Of a stretch of 64,000 nt of DNA, positions 37,670 through 50,794 are shown piece after piece. The notes under the pieces were generated by a model. It saw only the letters and a program-made list of their open reading frames with translations, searched no databases and was not told the origin of the DNA. Each line of letters starts with the position of its first letter. Positions within the stretch are counted from its first letter, which is position 1. Origin of the DNA: Jacaranda mimosifolia (taxonomy: Eukaryota; Streptophyta; Magnoliopsida; Lamiales; Bignoniaceae); the NCBI GenBank assembly GCA_018894105.1, contig CM032128.1, positions 18,767,001 through 18,831,000 on the forward strand. The letters run 5' to 3'. The position numbers and the translations under genes were made by a program.

Positions 37670-38220
37670 TAAAAGAATTATTGCGGGGGTTGTAAACCCC
37701 CACTAACATTAACTCATTTTTTGATCAAATACCACATTTTAATAATAGGGAGAATTTAAAACTCCCACTAAAATTTTAAAAATTATTACATTATAAATAA
37801 TAGAGGGGTTTTTGTATCGCCACTAAAATTACATAGAATTTTAATAGCCAGGGTTTAAAAACCCTACTAAAGTTATATGATATATTATTTTTTTAATAAT
37901 AACAGAGGTTTAAAACCCCCATTAAAATTATGTAAAATAATATTTTTGAATAACAGTGGGAGTTTGAAACCCCTACTGTTATTCAAAAATATATGAAGTA
38001 ATTATTTTTTATGATAGTGGGGGTTTTGCAATTGCCACTTAAAAAAATGCAAAATTACTTTGATTTATTAGTGGGGGTTATAATGGTGGTTGCTCAAAAA
38101 CCCTGCTAGGAATTAGCACGACATGTAATTGTGGGGGTTTGGCGAACTCCTACTAAAGAAATTAGCAGGGGTTTTCAACCCCCATTACATTTAATTTTGA
38201 CCCCCACAAATTTTTTTTTT
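37670..38220 (+). repeat. CACTA subterminal palindrome array
   Basis: About nine units of 55-60 bp, each with a G-run arm (agtgggggttt) and a C-run arm (aacccccacta) that can pair, separated by AT-rich spacers. The arms are near 37685, 37745, 37800, 37845, 37905, 37955, 38015, 38075, 38130 and 38165. Subterminal repeats are the known transposase-binding regions of CACTA elements; here the arrangement of facing arms is unusually regular. Confidence 0.85.
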
Positions 38221-38232
38221 CTTTTTGTAGTG

Positions 38233-41200
38233 TTGAATAAATTAGAGATTTGAGCGTGGGTAATTCATAATAATGTTGTAATTCAATAGGACTCAAGATT
38301 AATGACTTGTTATTAATTTCATACGGAGAAAATTATGTAATCAACATATTTGATTAATGAAATCATAATTTTAGGCTTCTATATCCTGATAGAAAACTCA
38401 ATCATTACATTTTTCTTATTTTCATTAGCTTTAATTTAATCCCACTTCAGTTAATCATGGTTTGAATAAAACAAGTGTGCACTAAATTGATAATTAGTAG
38501 TGAATAATTTAATTTCTCATGGGATCAATTCTCTTCATCACTTTATTACTTGTTGCGATACGTGTACTTGCGTCATTGTTTGCATTATTTGTTTTGCATA
38601 CCAACAAAGACCTAAGTTTTTCAAGCATGGTTGGAATCCTGAAATATACACAAACAAGTTCAGAGCAAATTTACTCAAAACACATCCTGTAACTTATAAT
38701 TACTCCAGCCAACAAGAGGTCAAGTGAAAGGTAAAACCCAATACTAAATTAGTCATTAAATATAGTAAAGTATCTTAGGAGAAGATGACATCATGTTATC
38801 CTTGGATGAATGAACAGCAAACTCATACTAATTAATAGTACAATTCTATATCTTAAAATTTTTAACTTCCTCGATGAAATTGAACAAGGTATCTTGGTGA
38901 TATTAGTGAAACTACCATCAACAATAAGAGTGTCATCGGACCTCTCATCAGAAGAATCGTCTTCTCTACTTAAAATAGGACTCAAACGAAGAAGATAATT
39001 TAGAGACCAAACACAATATCTATGCACTCTTGAAGCGTGATTTCACAAACTAATGTTGAACTAGGTGACATAATTAAAGAGGGGTTCACAAACTCAGAAA
39101 ATGCAGCGACACTGTGTAGGATAACCCCTGAGAACCAGATAATTTTAATGACCATGACCGCTTGAAGTGGTACATGTTGTAGCACTGCCAAAGGCTTGGC
39201 CGCTTGCAGAACTAGCATCCCCTGAGCCTTGCAGGCCCAATGCCAAGCTAACAACTCTATGGCGACGACACTTCCTCTATCGCCCCTCTTATATCTACAG
39301 ACCCCAACTCAATTTCAAGTTCTGACTTGGACTATGTTTTGCTATCCAACATCCCACTCTCGATACTTGACATGATTCGTTTTCAATTTAATATACCCCA
39401 AGACAACTTTAGTGACTCTAAGGAGTTAAATAAAAATTTGTAGAAAATAAAGCGAAGTAAAAGAAAATAAAAAAGAAGAAAAAATTACCTTTAGAATTTA
39501 TATCTTAATCGCTTACCAAACCAATTCCTACAATTACACACTTGCCAAAATTTGTCTAAATCTATGGACGAATGCAAGGCAACTAGCACACCTCCTCCTA
39601 AAATTAGCCAGACAAAAGGACCTAAGGAACCTCGTCTTAGTCAAAAGTTGAGTTGTTTCAAGTTTCTGCAACAAAAAATAAATTAGACATTTTATTAAAA
39701 TTTAGTAAGATTAACTAAATAAGACAAGATAAGATTAAAAATGGAACTCATGTTATACTTTCAATATGAAAACTAAAATTTCAAATTGAAAGTACGGAGC
39801 CTGAAGATATGGCAAAATTAATCATAAGGGCTCAATTAAATGAATAATAAGTAAAGTAAAAACTCGAGGGCCAATTAATAAAGCCCAGTAATATGGGCAT
39901 CTAGATCCAAGGGCGAAAGCCACCAAGGATTCAATACCTACAAATAATAACTTCTAAAGTCAAAATGGACACAAAAAGTTACTTGAAAAATTGAGAGCTC
40001 TGACTCTAGGCAAACATATGTGGAGCGAAGAACTCAATAAATTTGCTATTTTGGGGAAGAGCCTTAACTCTATTATCGAGCAACATCGAAACTATTATAA
40101 CAAAAATAATATACTTTTGAAACTTCAAATCTATTAGCTTTATGAATTGAATATTCACGATAAAGATTACGGTTTATTTTATAAATATTTTTTGAATTTT
40201 AATGGTAATAGATGAAATATTTAAATAATTTAAATTTACCTATACTTCATTAAAAATACCATAACCGAACCCTAAAAAAATTATAAATGTGAATTGACTT
40301 TTGTAAATTCAAAACTCACTAATTTCATGAATTCAATATTCATAATCAAGATTGCATGTATTTTTTTAATTTTTTTAATTTTAACGATAAAACTAATGTA
40401 ATATTTGAATAAACTAAAAACTTTATATATATATATATATTTGCATTCACATATAAATTTGTAGTTTTCACTTAATAAAATTGTAGGTGTTGTTTTTTGA
40501 AGTACTGTTGTACTGTTTTAAAAATTTGTAGTAAAAATATAAAAAGTAAAGTGTAAAAATTTGGAATAGAACTTAGAAAATAAAACTAATAAAAAATTAA
40601 AAAAAATTAAAATAGTCAATTAGAAAATCCTAACAAGTTAAGTATTAGAAAATAACTAGATAATAACAAACATTCTAGATAAAAAAAAAAAAAAAAAAAT
40701 TAAAGTCAAACTTCCGAAAAATAATTTAGAAAGCAATATAAAGAAAATTTAAAAACCATACTCATCAATATAATTAGTAAGCTAAAAAAGGTTTAACAAT
40801 TCAAAAATTATATTGCCAAGTGTAGAACTATATTTATGATTTTATCAAATAATTTAATAACTAATTAAAATTTTAAAAAATTTGAAATGATGAAATATGA
40901 AAATTTTCAAAAATTTTCAATTTTTTAAAAATTATATTATAAAAATGTAAAATTATATTTATAAAATTATTAAATAAATTGATAGCTAATTAAAGTTTCG
41001 AAAGCTTCTAATTAATGAAGAATTAAAAATTTCAAAAAGTATTTTCTTTACAAAGTTCAATAACTATATTGTAAGAATGTAAAAATGTATATTTATAAAA
41101 TGTTATTAAATAAACTAATAACTAATTAAAATTGTAAAACTTTCAAAAAATGAAAAATGAAAATTTTGAATTTTTTTTTTTGAAAATTTTCACAAATTAT

Positions 41201-41488
41201 GTTATAAAAAATTAAAATATTTCTTGCTTTTCAATATTTCTTAACTCCTGACTTGTGTTGTGGAAGATCTTTTCTGTTTAGATGCCTCAAAACTACTGTC
41301 CTTGAAGACCAAAATATTATTTTGCAAAAATTATTGGGGGTTTAGAGTGCTAATTAATAACTCCTAAGCCAGTGTTGATTTCTTGTTGGAATCAAAATTT
41401 TAATGTTGTAGATACCATTCCCAATCTTGTCAAAGCACATGTATGGGATAAAGAAATCAATGGAAAATTTTGGTCCTTTAACAAAATT
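38233..41488. other. AT-rich intergenic region, no gene recognised
   Basis: The region holds very AT-rich DNA, especially 40100-41250, with a (ta)n tract near 40425-40440 and a poly(A) tract at about 40681-40699. A GC-richer patch at about 39000-39350 reads on the minus strand as ELLAWHWACKAQGM and on (frame 39000-39254). It might be a worn RNase H-like remnant, but this is weak. Nothing else is supported. Confidence 0.4.
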
Positions 41489-42920
41489 AGTAACACCCTA
41501 GAAATTTTTATGATTCATTTACATGTATATTATCAATATTTGAATTTTATTAAATTTTATTTATTAATTATTTTACAATTTTGTGGTCAAATTATAATTT
41601 TTATATACCCAATTTTGTTTAATTAAAACTGTTGGGACTCAATTGCATGACTTAAGTTTCCTAGGGACTAAATTGCAAAATGGAAAAATTGAATTTAAAA
41701 AATGAGCAGCAGTCATTTCCTTCTTCTTCTCCATTTTTCTTTCTTTTTTTTTTCCCTTCTTTCTTCTCTCTTTTTCTTCTTCACCGCTGCCAACCACCAC
41801 ACCACCAGCGACACCCTTTACTTCGAACCAACACCCCAACTCAACTTCCCTCACCTCTAGCACTCAAACAACTCTCTATACACGGCGGACGACTGCCGGA
41901 GCAGCGTGGTGGAAGACGACCGAAAACGAGTTAACGGTGAGCAACTAGGTTTTGAGTTTTCCAGCGTCTGACGGTGAATCTAAAGGGTGATTTAGGTAGT
42001 ACTCGACGAGGGGAACATGGTGGGAGCATTGCATGGCGGTGATACACAGCAGAGATGGCGGAAACTGGCGGCGGAGCTTGTAAACCATGAAGGCTTCGGG
42101 GCGATTTTTGGAGGGTTTTTCGGTGGCCATTGTTGAAACTAAGGGTACCATTGGAAAGCTCTCGGCGAGAGGAGTCTCTGGTTGGTGACATCAGATTTTC
42201 TGACGGTGGCGACTGGGCAGAATCATCGCCTCGTCGCGGTGAACACATGCATGCAGTCTGATCATAGAGATTCTTCTTTGTTAGTGAGATATTGGTATAT
42301 AACAATATTGTTTGTGTATGTAATTGCATGTATATGTTTATACATTTTGATCATTGTAAAATCTTGTATTACCGTATATTATGATGGAATTGGTCAATCA
42401 GAACACTCATGCATAAAAATAGAACACCTTTGATCGATTAAATAGGCCTAGTGAATCCAAAATGGTATTATTTCATGTAAACTATAGGTTATACAACATA
42501 CTAAGTATAGAAACCCCAATTTTATGTAATCGGGATTTAATCGACAAAACCTTGGATTTTTATTGATAACTGGATTATTATGATCAATGTCGAGTATCAT
42601 TATGAAACTATATGTATAAGCGAATTCCGTATACATTTATATATCTGATACTAATAGTATGTCTAGGGCAATAATATCAAATCAAGCCCGAACTAACGTA
42701 TCAATAGGATAATCGCTCAGATTTGGGGCTGTTGTTGGTATGATTCTAAGTGTTAGTGATCGTTAGGGTTGAACATGGATTTTAATATAAGGTTACCTTC
42801 TGAATAAGTGACGGAGGTTTTGACCCTGAGGACCAGTAGAGTCTGACTACACTATTAACGTGATTAAGGTGAGGATCTACCGCTTTGGTACTTGTTTGAG
42901 TAAAAAAACGTTATCATTGA

Positions 42921-43300
42921 AATCTGAACCATGTGAGGTTCTATTGATTTGATTATCGATATCGTTTATTGTTGTTATTTGAACCCTGTGAGGTTCTATT
43001 GTCTTGACTATCATTATTGTTTATCATTATTTTCTGAACCCTGTGAGGTTCTATTGTCTTGACTATCATTATCGTTTATCGTTGATTTCTGAACCCTGTA
43101 AGGTTCTATTGACTTGATTATTGATATTGTTTATTGTTGCTATCTGAACCCTGTGAGGTTCTATTGTCTTAACTATCGTATCATTTATCGTTGATTTCTA
43201 AACCGTATGAGGTTCTATTATTTTGACTATCGATACCGTTTATTGTGATTGAACCTTGTGAAATTTCAATGACTTGATTATCGTCTATGAAATACTGTTA
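42921..43300 (+). repeat. Minisatellite, about 55 bp x 7, inside LTR
   Basis: The motif gaaccctgtgaggttctatt recurs at about 42926, 42981, 43036, 43091, 43145, 43200 and 43251, a period of 54-55 bp with decay toward the right. Confidence 0.9.
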
Positions 43301-43544
43301 ATCGTTGAACCTGAGAATCTTACTATGTCAATCGTGTATTGAAATTATTTTGAATCAATTGATTGTTACTAATCTCGTCTTGAACATTTCATCGTTTCAT
43401 ATGTTATTGTTCAAATTGAACTTGTACTGTGTCTTGTGGTCTGCCATGATGGCATTATTAGAATCATATTGTAAAGTTCATTGTTTTGCCCTGTTGGCAA
43501 CTGATTGATCAAATTGAAAGATATGTGTACAAAAGAACTGTTGG

Positions 43545-43970
43545 GCCGAGTGCCTTGCCAAGCTTTATGCTTGAGCTACTGTGATTGCCAAGCTGTTATG
43601 CTTGAGCTACTGTTATTGCCGAGTTGTTATCCTCGAGCTACTGAACTGATTGTTACTGAACGGTTATTGAACTGTTATGGAGGCACAAGGATGTTCCGAT
43701 ATGCATATTTTATTTGGTTTATTGACTTGTATATATGTTGGGTTTGCTATTCTTGTAATTTTATTATGCTCATGGAGCAATAAGGCTGGAGTGGAATCCC
43801 AGTCTAGATCGGGCTGATATTCCAGGCAAATGAGCCACATTTATACCTCCCAACTGTGATCGGTTGAGATGTCCCTATACCTCCCGAGCAGGATCGGTTA
43901 AGATGATCCCTCCTGACTGTGATCGATTGAGATGTCCTTAAACCTCCTAAGCAGGATCGGTTGAGAGGAA
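43545..43970 (+). repeat. Two short tandem arrays inside LTR
   Basis: At 43545-43645 three copies of about 36 bp carry gccaagctgttatgcttgag. At about 43840-43970 four copies of about 30 bp alternate between cctcccgagcaggatcggtt and cctcccaactgtgatcggtt forms. Confidence 0.8.
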
Positions 43971-44585
43971 CAGGTCGTAAAGCCGACGGTCACAGCTTCC
44001 GACCTAGCAATTGTTCGTAACTTGGTTTCTTTGATGTTTTCTTTTGGCAGTGACTTATCGTTCTTATACGAAGCTATTATTGATTGTTATCTGTGTACCT
44101 TGATTTTCGATTGGCCATGTATTGCTTTACTCTATCCTCACTGAGTCCTTGTGACCCACCCTCATGTATTACTCGTCTTTACTCAGACAAGTATGAGACA
44201 ACATGAGGACTGACAAACCTGGTAGAGATAGTTGTATTGGAGCCTGTTTATGCATATGTATGTTTGACTGCGCTTTGGGATATTTTGTTTAGAGATGTTG
44301 TAATATGTCATGAATACTGTTATACTCGTGGTTTGTAAGTATGAATCTTGGTACTAGTGACGACCTTTTGGTTTGAATGTTGTTGAACTTTTCATTATGG
44401 TATTTAGCACTCTGATATTGCTTCCGCATTTGGATTAAGTCTGCTGTAAGGTTGTCATGTTGCTGATGTTATTATTGAGAATGTGTGAAAAATTTTATGG
44501 GCCTATTGATTTTATTGATGCATGTTTAAGGAATGAATTGGAACAGTGCCTCAACTTAGGTGTTATCCCAAGAGGGGGCGCTACA

Positions 44586-45391
44586 AAATTGAAAAGAAAG
44601 CAACCTCAACAAACAGTCTTTTTGAGATATCTTAACCCCGTTTGGTTTCATTTTCAAATTTGTTATCATCCTTTTTTACTATTTGAAAATGAATTATCAA
44701 AATCTTCTCATTATTTTAAGCAAAATTTCAACTTGTTACTAACTCAAAATACATTCTCCAATAATTTATATATTTTCTCTCTATAACATACATGTCTTCT
44801 CTCTATATTTTATTATTACTATCTCTCTCAACTGACAACCTATTAAACCTCATATATACGATCATTACTTTTCAAACAACCTATTCAAATACTCATTTTA
44901 AACTCATTTTCTTTAACATTTCAAAATTTGAAAATATTAAAAATAAAAATAAAAAATAACCAAGAGGCCTCCTTATTTTCTTCAGCAATCCGAAGAAGAG
45001 AAAATATTTTTTAGATAGAAAGCAAAAAATAGAGAGAAAAAAATGTCCTGCAAGTCTTTTAAAAGTGAAAATTACTCTCATAGCGAAAAGCATCTCCAAA
45101 ATAAAATTAAATACGTAATAGTGAAATAGAGAGATAATGTAAATTTTCCAATGTATATTTTTTTTAAAATGTAAATTTAAAATATGTATCAATTTATTTT
45201 GTGTGACATATGTTTTTTAATTAATTTTATTTTGCATTCATGATGGATAAAAGAAAAATTATTAAACAAGTGACATAATAGACTTTTAAATATGAGAAAA
45301 ATAGAAGTTGAGAAAAAGGATAAAAGAAAAAAGTGAAGAGAAAAAAAAGAAAAAAAAATTACCCTAACTGTTATATTTTTTTAAGGGACAC
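44586..45391. other. AT-rich region between LTR and MULE
   Basis: This is AT-rich DNA. The bases accccgtttggtttcatttt at about 44637 resemble ends of plant MITE or hAT-like elements, but no matching partner end was found. The frame 44893-45192 is chance. Confidence 0.35.
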
Positions 45392-45510
45392 TTATTTAAA
45401 AGTACCAAACACACTTTCCACTTTTGTGATCAGTCCCCACTTGATTTTTGTTAGAAAAAACTCCCTAGTTTTGTCAAAAGTTTAGAGATCACTCCCCACT
45501 CACTTGATTC
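45392..45510 (+). repeat. MULE left terminal inverted repeat
   Basis: Imperfect inverted match to the right end at about 57985-58110, with atcactcccc and cttttgt blocks in the same order. It is long and degenerate, as is usual for MULEs. Confidence 0.6.
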
Positions 45511-45784
45511 GACAAAAATGCCCTTAAGTATAATATTTTTCATTCATTTTTTCTCACTTCTTCTTCATCCGGACAAGCAAACAATAAACTCTATCATACC
45601 AGAAACAGAAAGAACAGAAAAAACGCAACAAGCTCCACGACGGGAACGAAAATAACGTTAGAGCTAAAAACCACCAACCCGATAGTTGCATTGTCTTCTT
45701 CTCTTTTTATTTTCATCATTTTCGGGTTTCATCTTCTTTTCAGTTTCTTCTCAGTTGCTTCGAGTTTCTTATATTTTTCCGACA

Positions 45785-48700
45785 ATGTCAACCAGTAGTG
45801 AAGCAAGTGTGCTCAATCAAGTGTTGGGGAGTTGCCGCTACAAAGACCAGCTTCATATAATGCCAATTAAGGATAGTATGACTTTAATGGATATGTACAT
45901 TAATCACGCAAGAAAATGGAGTGAAATCAACGCCGAGCACTTCAGTTTGCAATATATAGCGCCACATCAAATATAGTACGTGAGTTTAACTGATGACGAT
46001 AATGTCATGAATATGGTCTTATTGCATTTGACATTGAAGATGAACATTGTTGACATCCTGGTAAACCAAAAGGATGAATCAAGCAGTAGAGAAAAGAAGA
46101 GCAATGATGTTTTAAGGTAATACTTCTACAGAATCTAAACTGTACTGCAGTTTGTAAAGTTTTGTACTTGAAGTGTTCCGAAATTACACTCTGTTTATTT
46201 GAAAATCTTTCTGTACTTGTAGCATTCTATATTATACTTCAGTGCAGTTAACATTGTACTTCATCTCACAAAAATTATACTTTATTATGTAAGTTTTATA
46301 CTTCAAGTGTACTACTAAAGGATTATCTAAAATTGTACTGCAACTTGTAGAGGTTTATACTTGAAGTGTTTCCAAATTGTACGTAATCTATACAAAATTA
46401 TGCTTTCTGTTTTTTGAAATTATTCATTTAACCAAAATTGTACTGAGTTGGTAGGGTTTTATACTTCAATTGTTCGGAAATTGTACTTAATTTTACACAA
46501 ATTTGTACTCCAGTTATCTAAAATTGTACTTCATTTCACTAAAATTGTACTCTATTATTTAAGTTTTATACTTCAAAGTGTTCTACTAATTGATATCTAA
46601 AGTTATACTGCTATTGTTAATGGTTTATACCTGAAGTGTTAAAAACTGTACTTCTTTTTATCCAAAATTGTACTTCAATTTTTTGAGATTATACTTTATT
46701 TTACAAAATCTTTACTTATTTATTGAAGGTCTATGTTTTAAGGGTTATATTTATCGATTATCCAAAATACACTGTAGTTGCTAGCGCTTTATACTTCAGG
46801 AGTTTGAAATTATACTTCACTTTATCTAAAATTGTACATTTATTTTCTGAAATTATATTTTCTTTTGTACTTCATTTTATAGAAATCTATACTCTTTTCA
46901 TTGAAGTTCTATACTTCAAGTGTCCTAAATTGTACATCATTTTATATAAACTTGTACTTCAATCATCTGAATCTACTATTTGACTTTCATGTTTTCTACT
47001 AATAAATTATCCAATTTGTACTAAAATTGCTAAGGTTTTATACTTCAAGTGTTCAAAAATCGTTCTTCACTTAATCAAAAATTGTACTTCTGTTTTTTAA
47101 AATTATACTTCATTTTATACATCATTTTATTTAAATATGTACTCTTGTCATTGAAGTTCTATACTTCAGGTATTCCCAAAATGTATTTCATTTTACCTAA
47201 ACATGTACTCCATTCATTGAAGTTCTATACTTCAAGTGTTCGAAGTTGTATTTTATTTTATTTTATCTGAACTTGTACTTCAATTATCTGAATCTATTAT
47301 TTAATTTAGAAGCGACTACAAATGGATTATCAAAAAATTATACTGCAATAGCTAAAGTTTTATACTTCAGGAGTTCTGAAATTGAACTTCACATTATTTA
47401 AAATTGTACTTCGATTTTCTGAACTTATATTTCAGTTCTTAATAATTTCACATAAATCTGTATATTCTTTTCATTGAAGTTCTATACTTCAGGTATTCTA
47501 AAATTGTATTTCACTTTGTCTAATATTGTACTTCAATTTTTTGAAATCACACTTCATTTTACCGAAACTTGTACTCCATTCATTAAAGTTCTATACTTCA
47601 AATGTCTGAAGTTGTACTTCATTTTATCTGAACTTGTACTTTAATTATCTGAACCTATTATTTAATTTTTAAGCGTCTACTAATATATTATCTAAAAATT
47701 ATACTGCAATAGCTAAGGTTTTATACTTCAGTTGTTTGAAATTGTACTTCACTTTATATAAAATTGAACATAGATTTTTCGAAATTATACTTCAGGTTTT
47801 ACATAATTTAACCTAAATCTGTATTCTTTTCAATGAAGTTCTATACTTCAGGTGTTCTCAAATTGTATTTCACTTTGTCTAAAATTATATTTCTATTTCT
47901 TTAAATTATACTTCATTTGATACATCACTTTACCTAAACTTGTACTCCATTCATTGAAGTTCTATACTTCAAGTGTCCTAAATTGTACTTCACTTTATCT
48001 GAAATTGTACTTCAATTTTTTGAATCTATTATTTAATTTAGAAGCGACTACAAATGGATTATCAAAAAATTATACTGCAATAGCTAAAGTTTTATACTTC
48101 AGGAGTTTCAAAATTGTACTTCAGGTTATCTAAAATTGTACTTCGATTTTCTGAACTTATATTTCAGTTCTTACATAATTTCACCTAAATCTGTTTATTC
48201 TTTCATTGAAGTTCTATACTTCAGGTATTCTGAAATTGTATTTCACTTTGTCTAATATTGTACTTCAATTTTTTGAAGTCATACTTCATTTTATACATCA
48301 TTTTACCAAAACTTGTACTCCATTCGTTAAAGTTCTATACTTCAAATGTCTGAAGTTGTATTTCATTTTATCTGAACTTGTACTTTAATTATCTGAACCT
48401 ATTATTTAATTTTTAAGCGTCTACTAATGTATTATCTAAAAATTATACTGCAATAGTTAAGGTTTTATACTTCAGTTGTTCTTAAATTGTACTTTACTTT
48501 ATATAAAATTGAACTTAGATTTTTTGAAATTATACTTCAGTTTTTACATAATTTAAACCAAATCTGTATTCTTTTCAATGAAGTTCTATACTTCAGGTCT
48601 TCTCAAATTGTACTTCACTTCTTTTACTTCTGTTTCTTAAAATTATATTTCATTTTATACATCATTTTATCTAAATCTGTACTCTTTTAATTGAAGTTCT

Positions 48701-50793
48701 GTACTTCAGATGTTCTCAAATTGTACTTCATTTTATTTTAGCTTGTACTTCAATTTTCTGAATCTCTTAATTAATTTTCAAGTGTTATGCTAATGAATTA
48801 TCCAAAAAAGTGTACTGCAATTGCTGCGTTGTATACTTCTATTGTTTTGAATTGTACTTTGTTTATTTGAAATTATACCACAATGCTGAATTATTCTATA
48901 TATTGTACTTCATTTTACCTAAAATTGTACTTCATTTGTCAACCTCAAAGGATGCAGTCGAGGAGAAAATTGGTTCGACCAATGCATCGCACAATGAATT
49001 GGCTTTAATTAGCAACTCAATTGATGCATGGATGAATTGCATATATGGAGAGGGTCAAACATTCAAGGATGCTGAGGAGCTCAGAATTATGCTTAAGAAT
49101 TATGCAGTGTCTACTTTGCGGTCGTTTAAATACAAGAAAAATGACAGCAAAAAAATCATAACCGTTTGCAGTGATGAAAATTGCAAATGGAGAATCTATG
49201 CATCAAGGCATGAAGCTGATAAATTATTTGGCATTCGAAAATGCAAGCACACATGTGGTGAGGCTAATCTTCGAACAAGGGGACATCCTAAAGCCGATTT
49301 TGCTTGGGTTGCTAATGTAGTGAAGGATAAATTGAGATCAGAGCCATGTTATCGGCCCTCTACCATACTGAAAGATATTCACAGAGAATACGGTGTGGAA
49401 CTTAGGTACCATAAAGCATGGATGGGTAAGGAATTAGCTATGCATGACATCCATGGAGCTGAGAAGGGATCTTATGATAAGTTGAGGTGGTACTGTGATG
49501 TTGTGAATATGACAAACCCTGGAAGTATTGCAGACTGTGAGATTGACCTAATCAGTCAAAAATTTTGTCAGCCTAACTTCTTGGCTTTCATTGATATTCT
49601 TGGATAGCATCCATATTAAAAATAAATACAAAAGGAGTCTTACTCAGCACTGTCAGTAAGGATGCTAATGATGACTTATTCACGATAGCATATGTAGTTG
49701 TTGATTCTGAAAATGATATTAATTGGGAGTGGTTCTGCTTTAAGCTGAGAAGTGTCTTAGATTCTGAATATCTGTCTGGCATCTAGGTCTTCTTAAGGCC
49801 CTCCCCATGATATTTCCCGGTAGCCACCATGCATATTGTTTGAGACACTTAGTGGATAACTTTAAGAAACAAATAAGTGTACTCTATCTTTGTTTGTGAG
49901 ACAATTATGTGAAATAAACTCTATTTCATAACATTAAGTACATTACTGTTCTATTATTTTAAATTCAAGTATTAAGGAAGTACCCTCTACATAACAAGAA
50001 ACATTGGTGTTCTGTTTTTATGAAAGCTGCATATGCGCCTACAAGGCAGGAGTATACTCGATATATAGACAGCATGTTGGAGTCAATGCCGCTTGCCAGA
50101 GACTTTATTATGCAGTTTGACCCACCATGTTGGGCAAATTCCTTATTCAGTGGAGATCGATAGGGGGTAATAAACAATAATCAAGCAGAAAGTTGGAATA
50201 ATTGGGTTAAACCAGCCCGACTTATGCCAGTTGCAGCCATGGTTGATCACATACGCATGTAAATAATGGTTATGATGCATGATAGATGAGAAGAATCTCA
50301 TAAATGGTTGGTTAATTATGTCCCAAGCAAGAGAAGAAGTTAGCAATCAATCATATGCGTTCTCGTAACTTAAAAGTTGTCATGTCTAGCGGTTGGAGCT
50401 TTTAGGTGATTGAGCAAGATAAATTGTATGCTGTAGATTTACAGAGCAGCGTTTGTTCGTGCGGAGCATGGTAGATTGATAAAATACCATGCAGACATGC
50501 TTGTGCTTGTATCGAGTCAAAGTCACTTTCACCGTATGACTTCACCGATCAATACTACCGAGTTGAGATATATCAACAAGCATACCAGGCAGTTATAAAC
50601 CCTATTCCTACGTTTGATATGCAAATGTTCCCTGTATATGATAATGACGTCATTCATGCACCTGATTGTCGATCTCATCCTGGGCATAGAAGGACACAGA
50701 GGATTCCATCACAGATTGAGAAACGTGTAATTAAGTGTAAAAGGTGTGGTAGAACAAGGCATAATCGTCGAACTTGCAAAGAATCAGTAAACT
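45785..50793 (+). pseudogene. MuDR-type MULE transposase
   Basis: Exon 1 starts at ATG 45785 (MSTSSEASVLNQVL), reads to YVSLTDDDNVMNMVLLHLTL and ends at a GT donor at 46117; it has one in-frame TAG at 45974. An intron filled with repeats follows. The next exon (about 48951-49800) holds the MuDR N-terminal domain (TVCSDENCKWRIYAS; KCKHTC), then DSIHIKNKYKG, which keeps the first catalytic Asp after a frameshift near 49600, and WEWFCFKLRSVL. After a gap, 49980-50340 reads HWCSVFMKAAYAPTRQEY and RWGVINNNQAESWNNW. A SWIM zinc finger CSCGAWWIDKIPCRHACACI follows at about 50457-50516. A CCHC-like knuckle CKRCGRTRHNRRTC ends the protein just before TAA at 50791. It would cut and paste the element. 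Stops make it inactive. Confidence 0.88.
46118..48945 (+). repeat. TAC-phased minisatellite in transposase intron 1
   Basis: About 2.8 kb of degenerate repeats in which tgtacttca or tatacttca recurs every 21-22 bp. Longer units are overlaid. A block with actgcaatagctaaggtttt comes back about every 300-375 bp, and 47285-48000 is repeated at 48017-48735 with an offset of about 732 bp. The open frames in it are by-products of the repeats. Confidence 0.9.
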
Positions 50794-50794
50794 A

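Larger units (their letters stand above)
36762..38232 (+). mobile_element. CACTA (En/Spm) transposon, 3' end
   Basis: This holds the C-terminal exons of a plant En/Spm-type transposase, then a subterminal array of imperfect palindromes, then a terminal motif ctttttgtagtg at 38221-38232. The terminal motif is the reverse complement of the classical CACTACAAAAAG end. The 5' part of the transposon was not found and the left side abuts the truncated copia element. The 3-bp duplication cannot be tested without the other end. Confidence 0.82.
41489..44585 (+). mobile_element. Solo LTR, Ty3/gypsy TGTAACACCC group
   Basis: Ends are agtaacaccctag (start, first T changed) and ggggcgctaca (end). The length is 3,097 bp, with a perfect 5-bp duplication aaatt at 41484-41488 and 44586-44590. 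A GC-richer core lies at 41760-42260. The LTR also carries three separate tandem arrays (42921-43300, 43545-43645, 43840-43970). Open frames inside (for example 41931-42329, 44457-44786) have no recognisable product. Confidence 0.9.

Noticed and set aside
39000..39350. RNase H-like domain of a LINE on the minus strand
   Set aside because: Only a loose resemblance (ELLAWHWACKAQGM); the catalytic residues cannot be placed and no LINE RT is nearby.
41680..42329. Open frames near the start of the LTR at 41489
   Set aside because: Same LTR core; frames on both strands overlap and no domain is visible.
44637..45391. MITE or hAT-like element starting at accccgtttgg
   Set aside because: No matching inverted end or 8-bp duplication found; left as unassigned.
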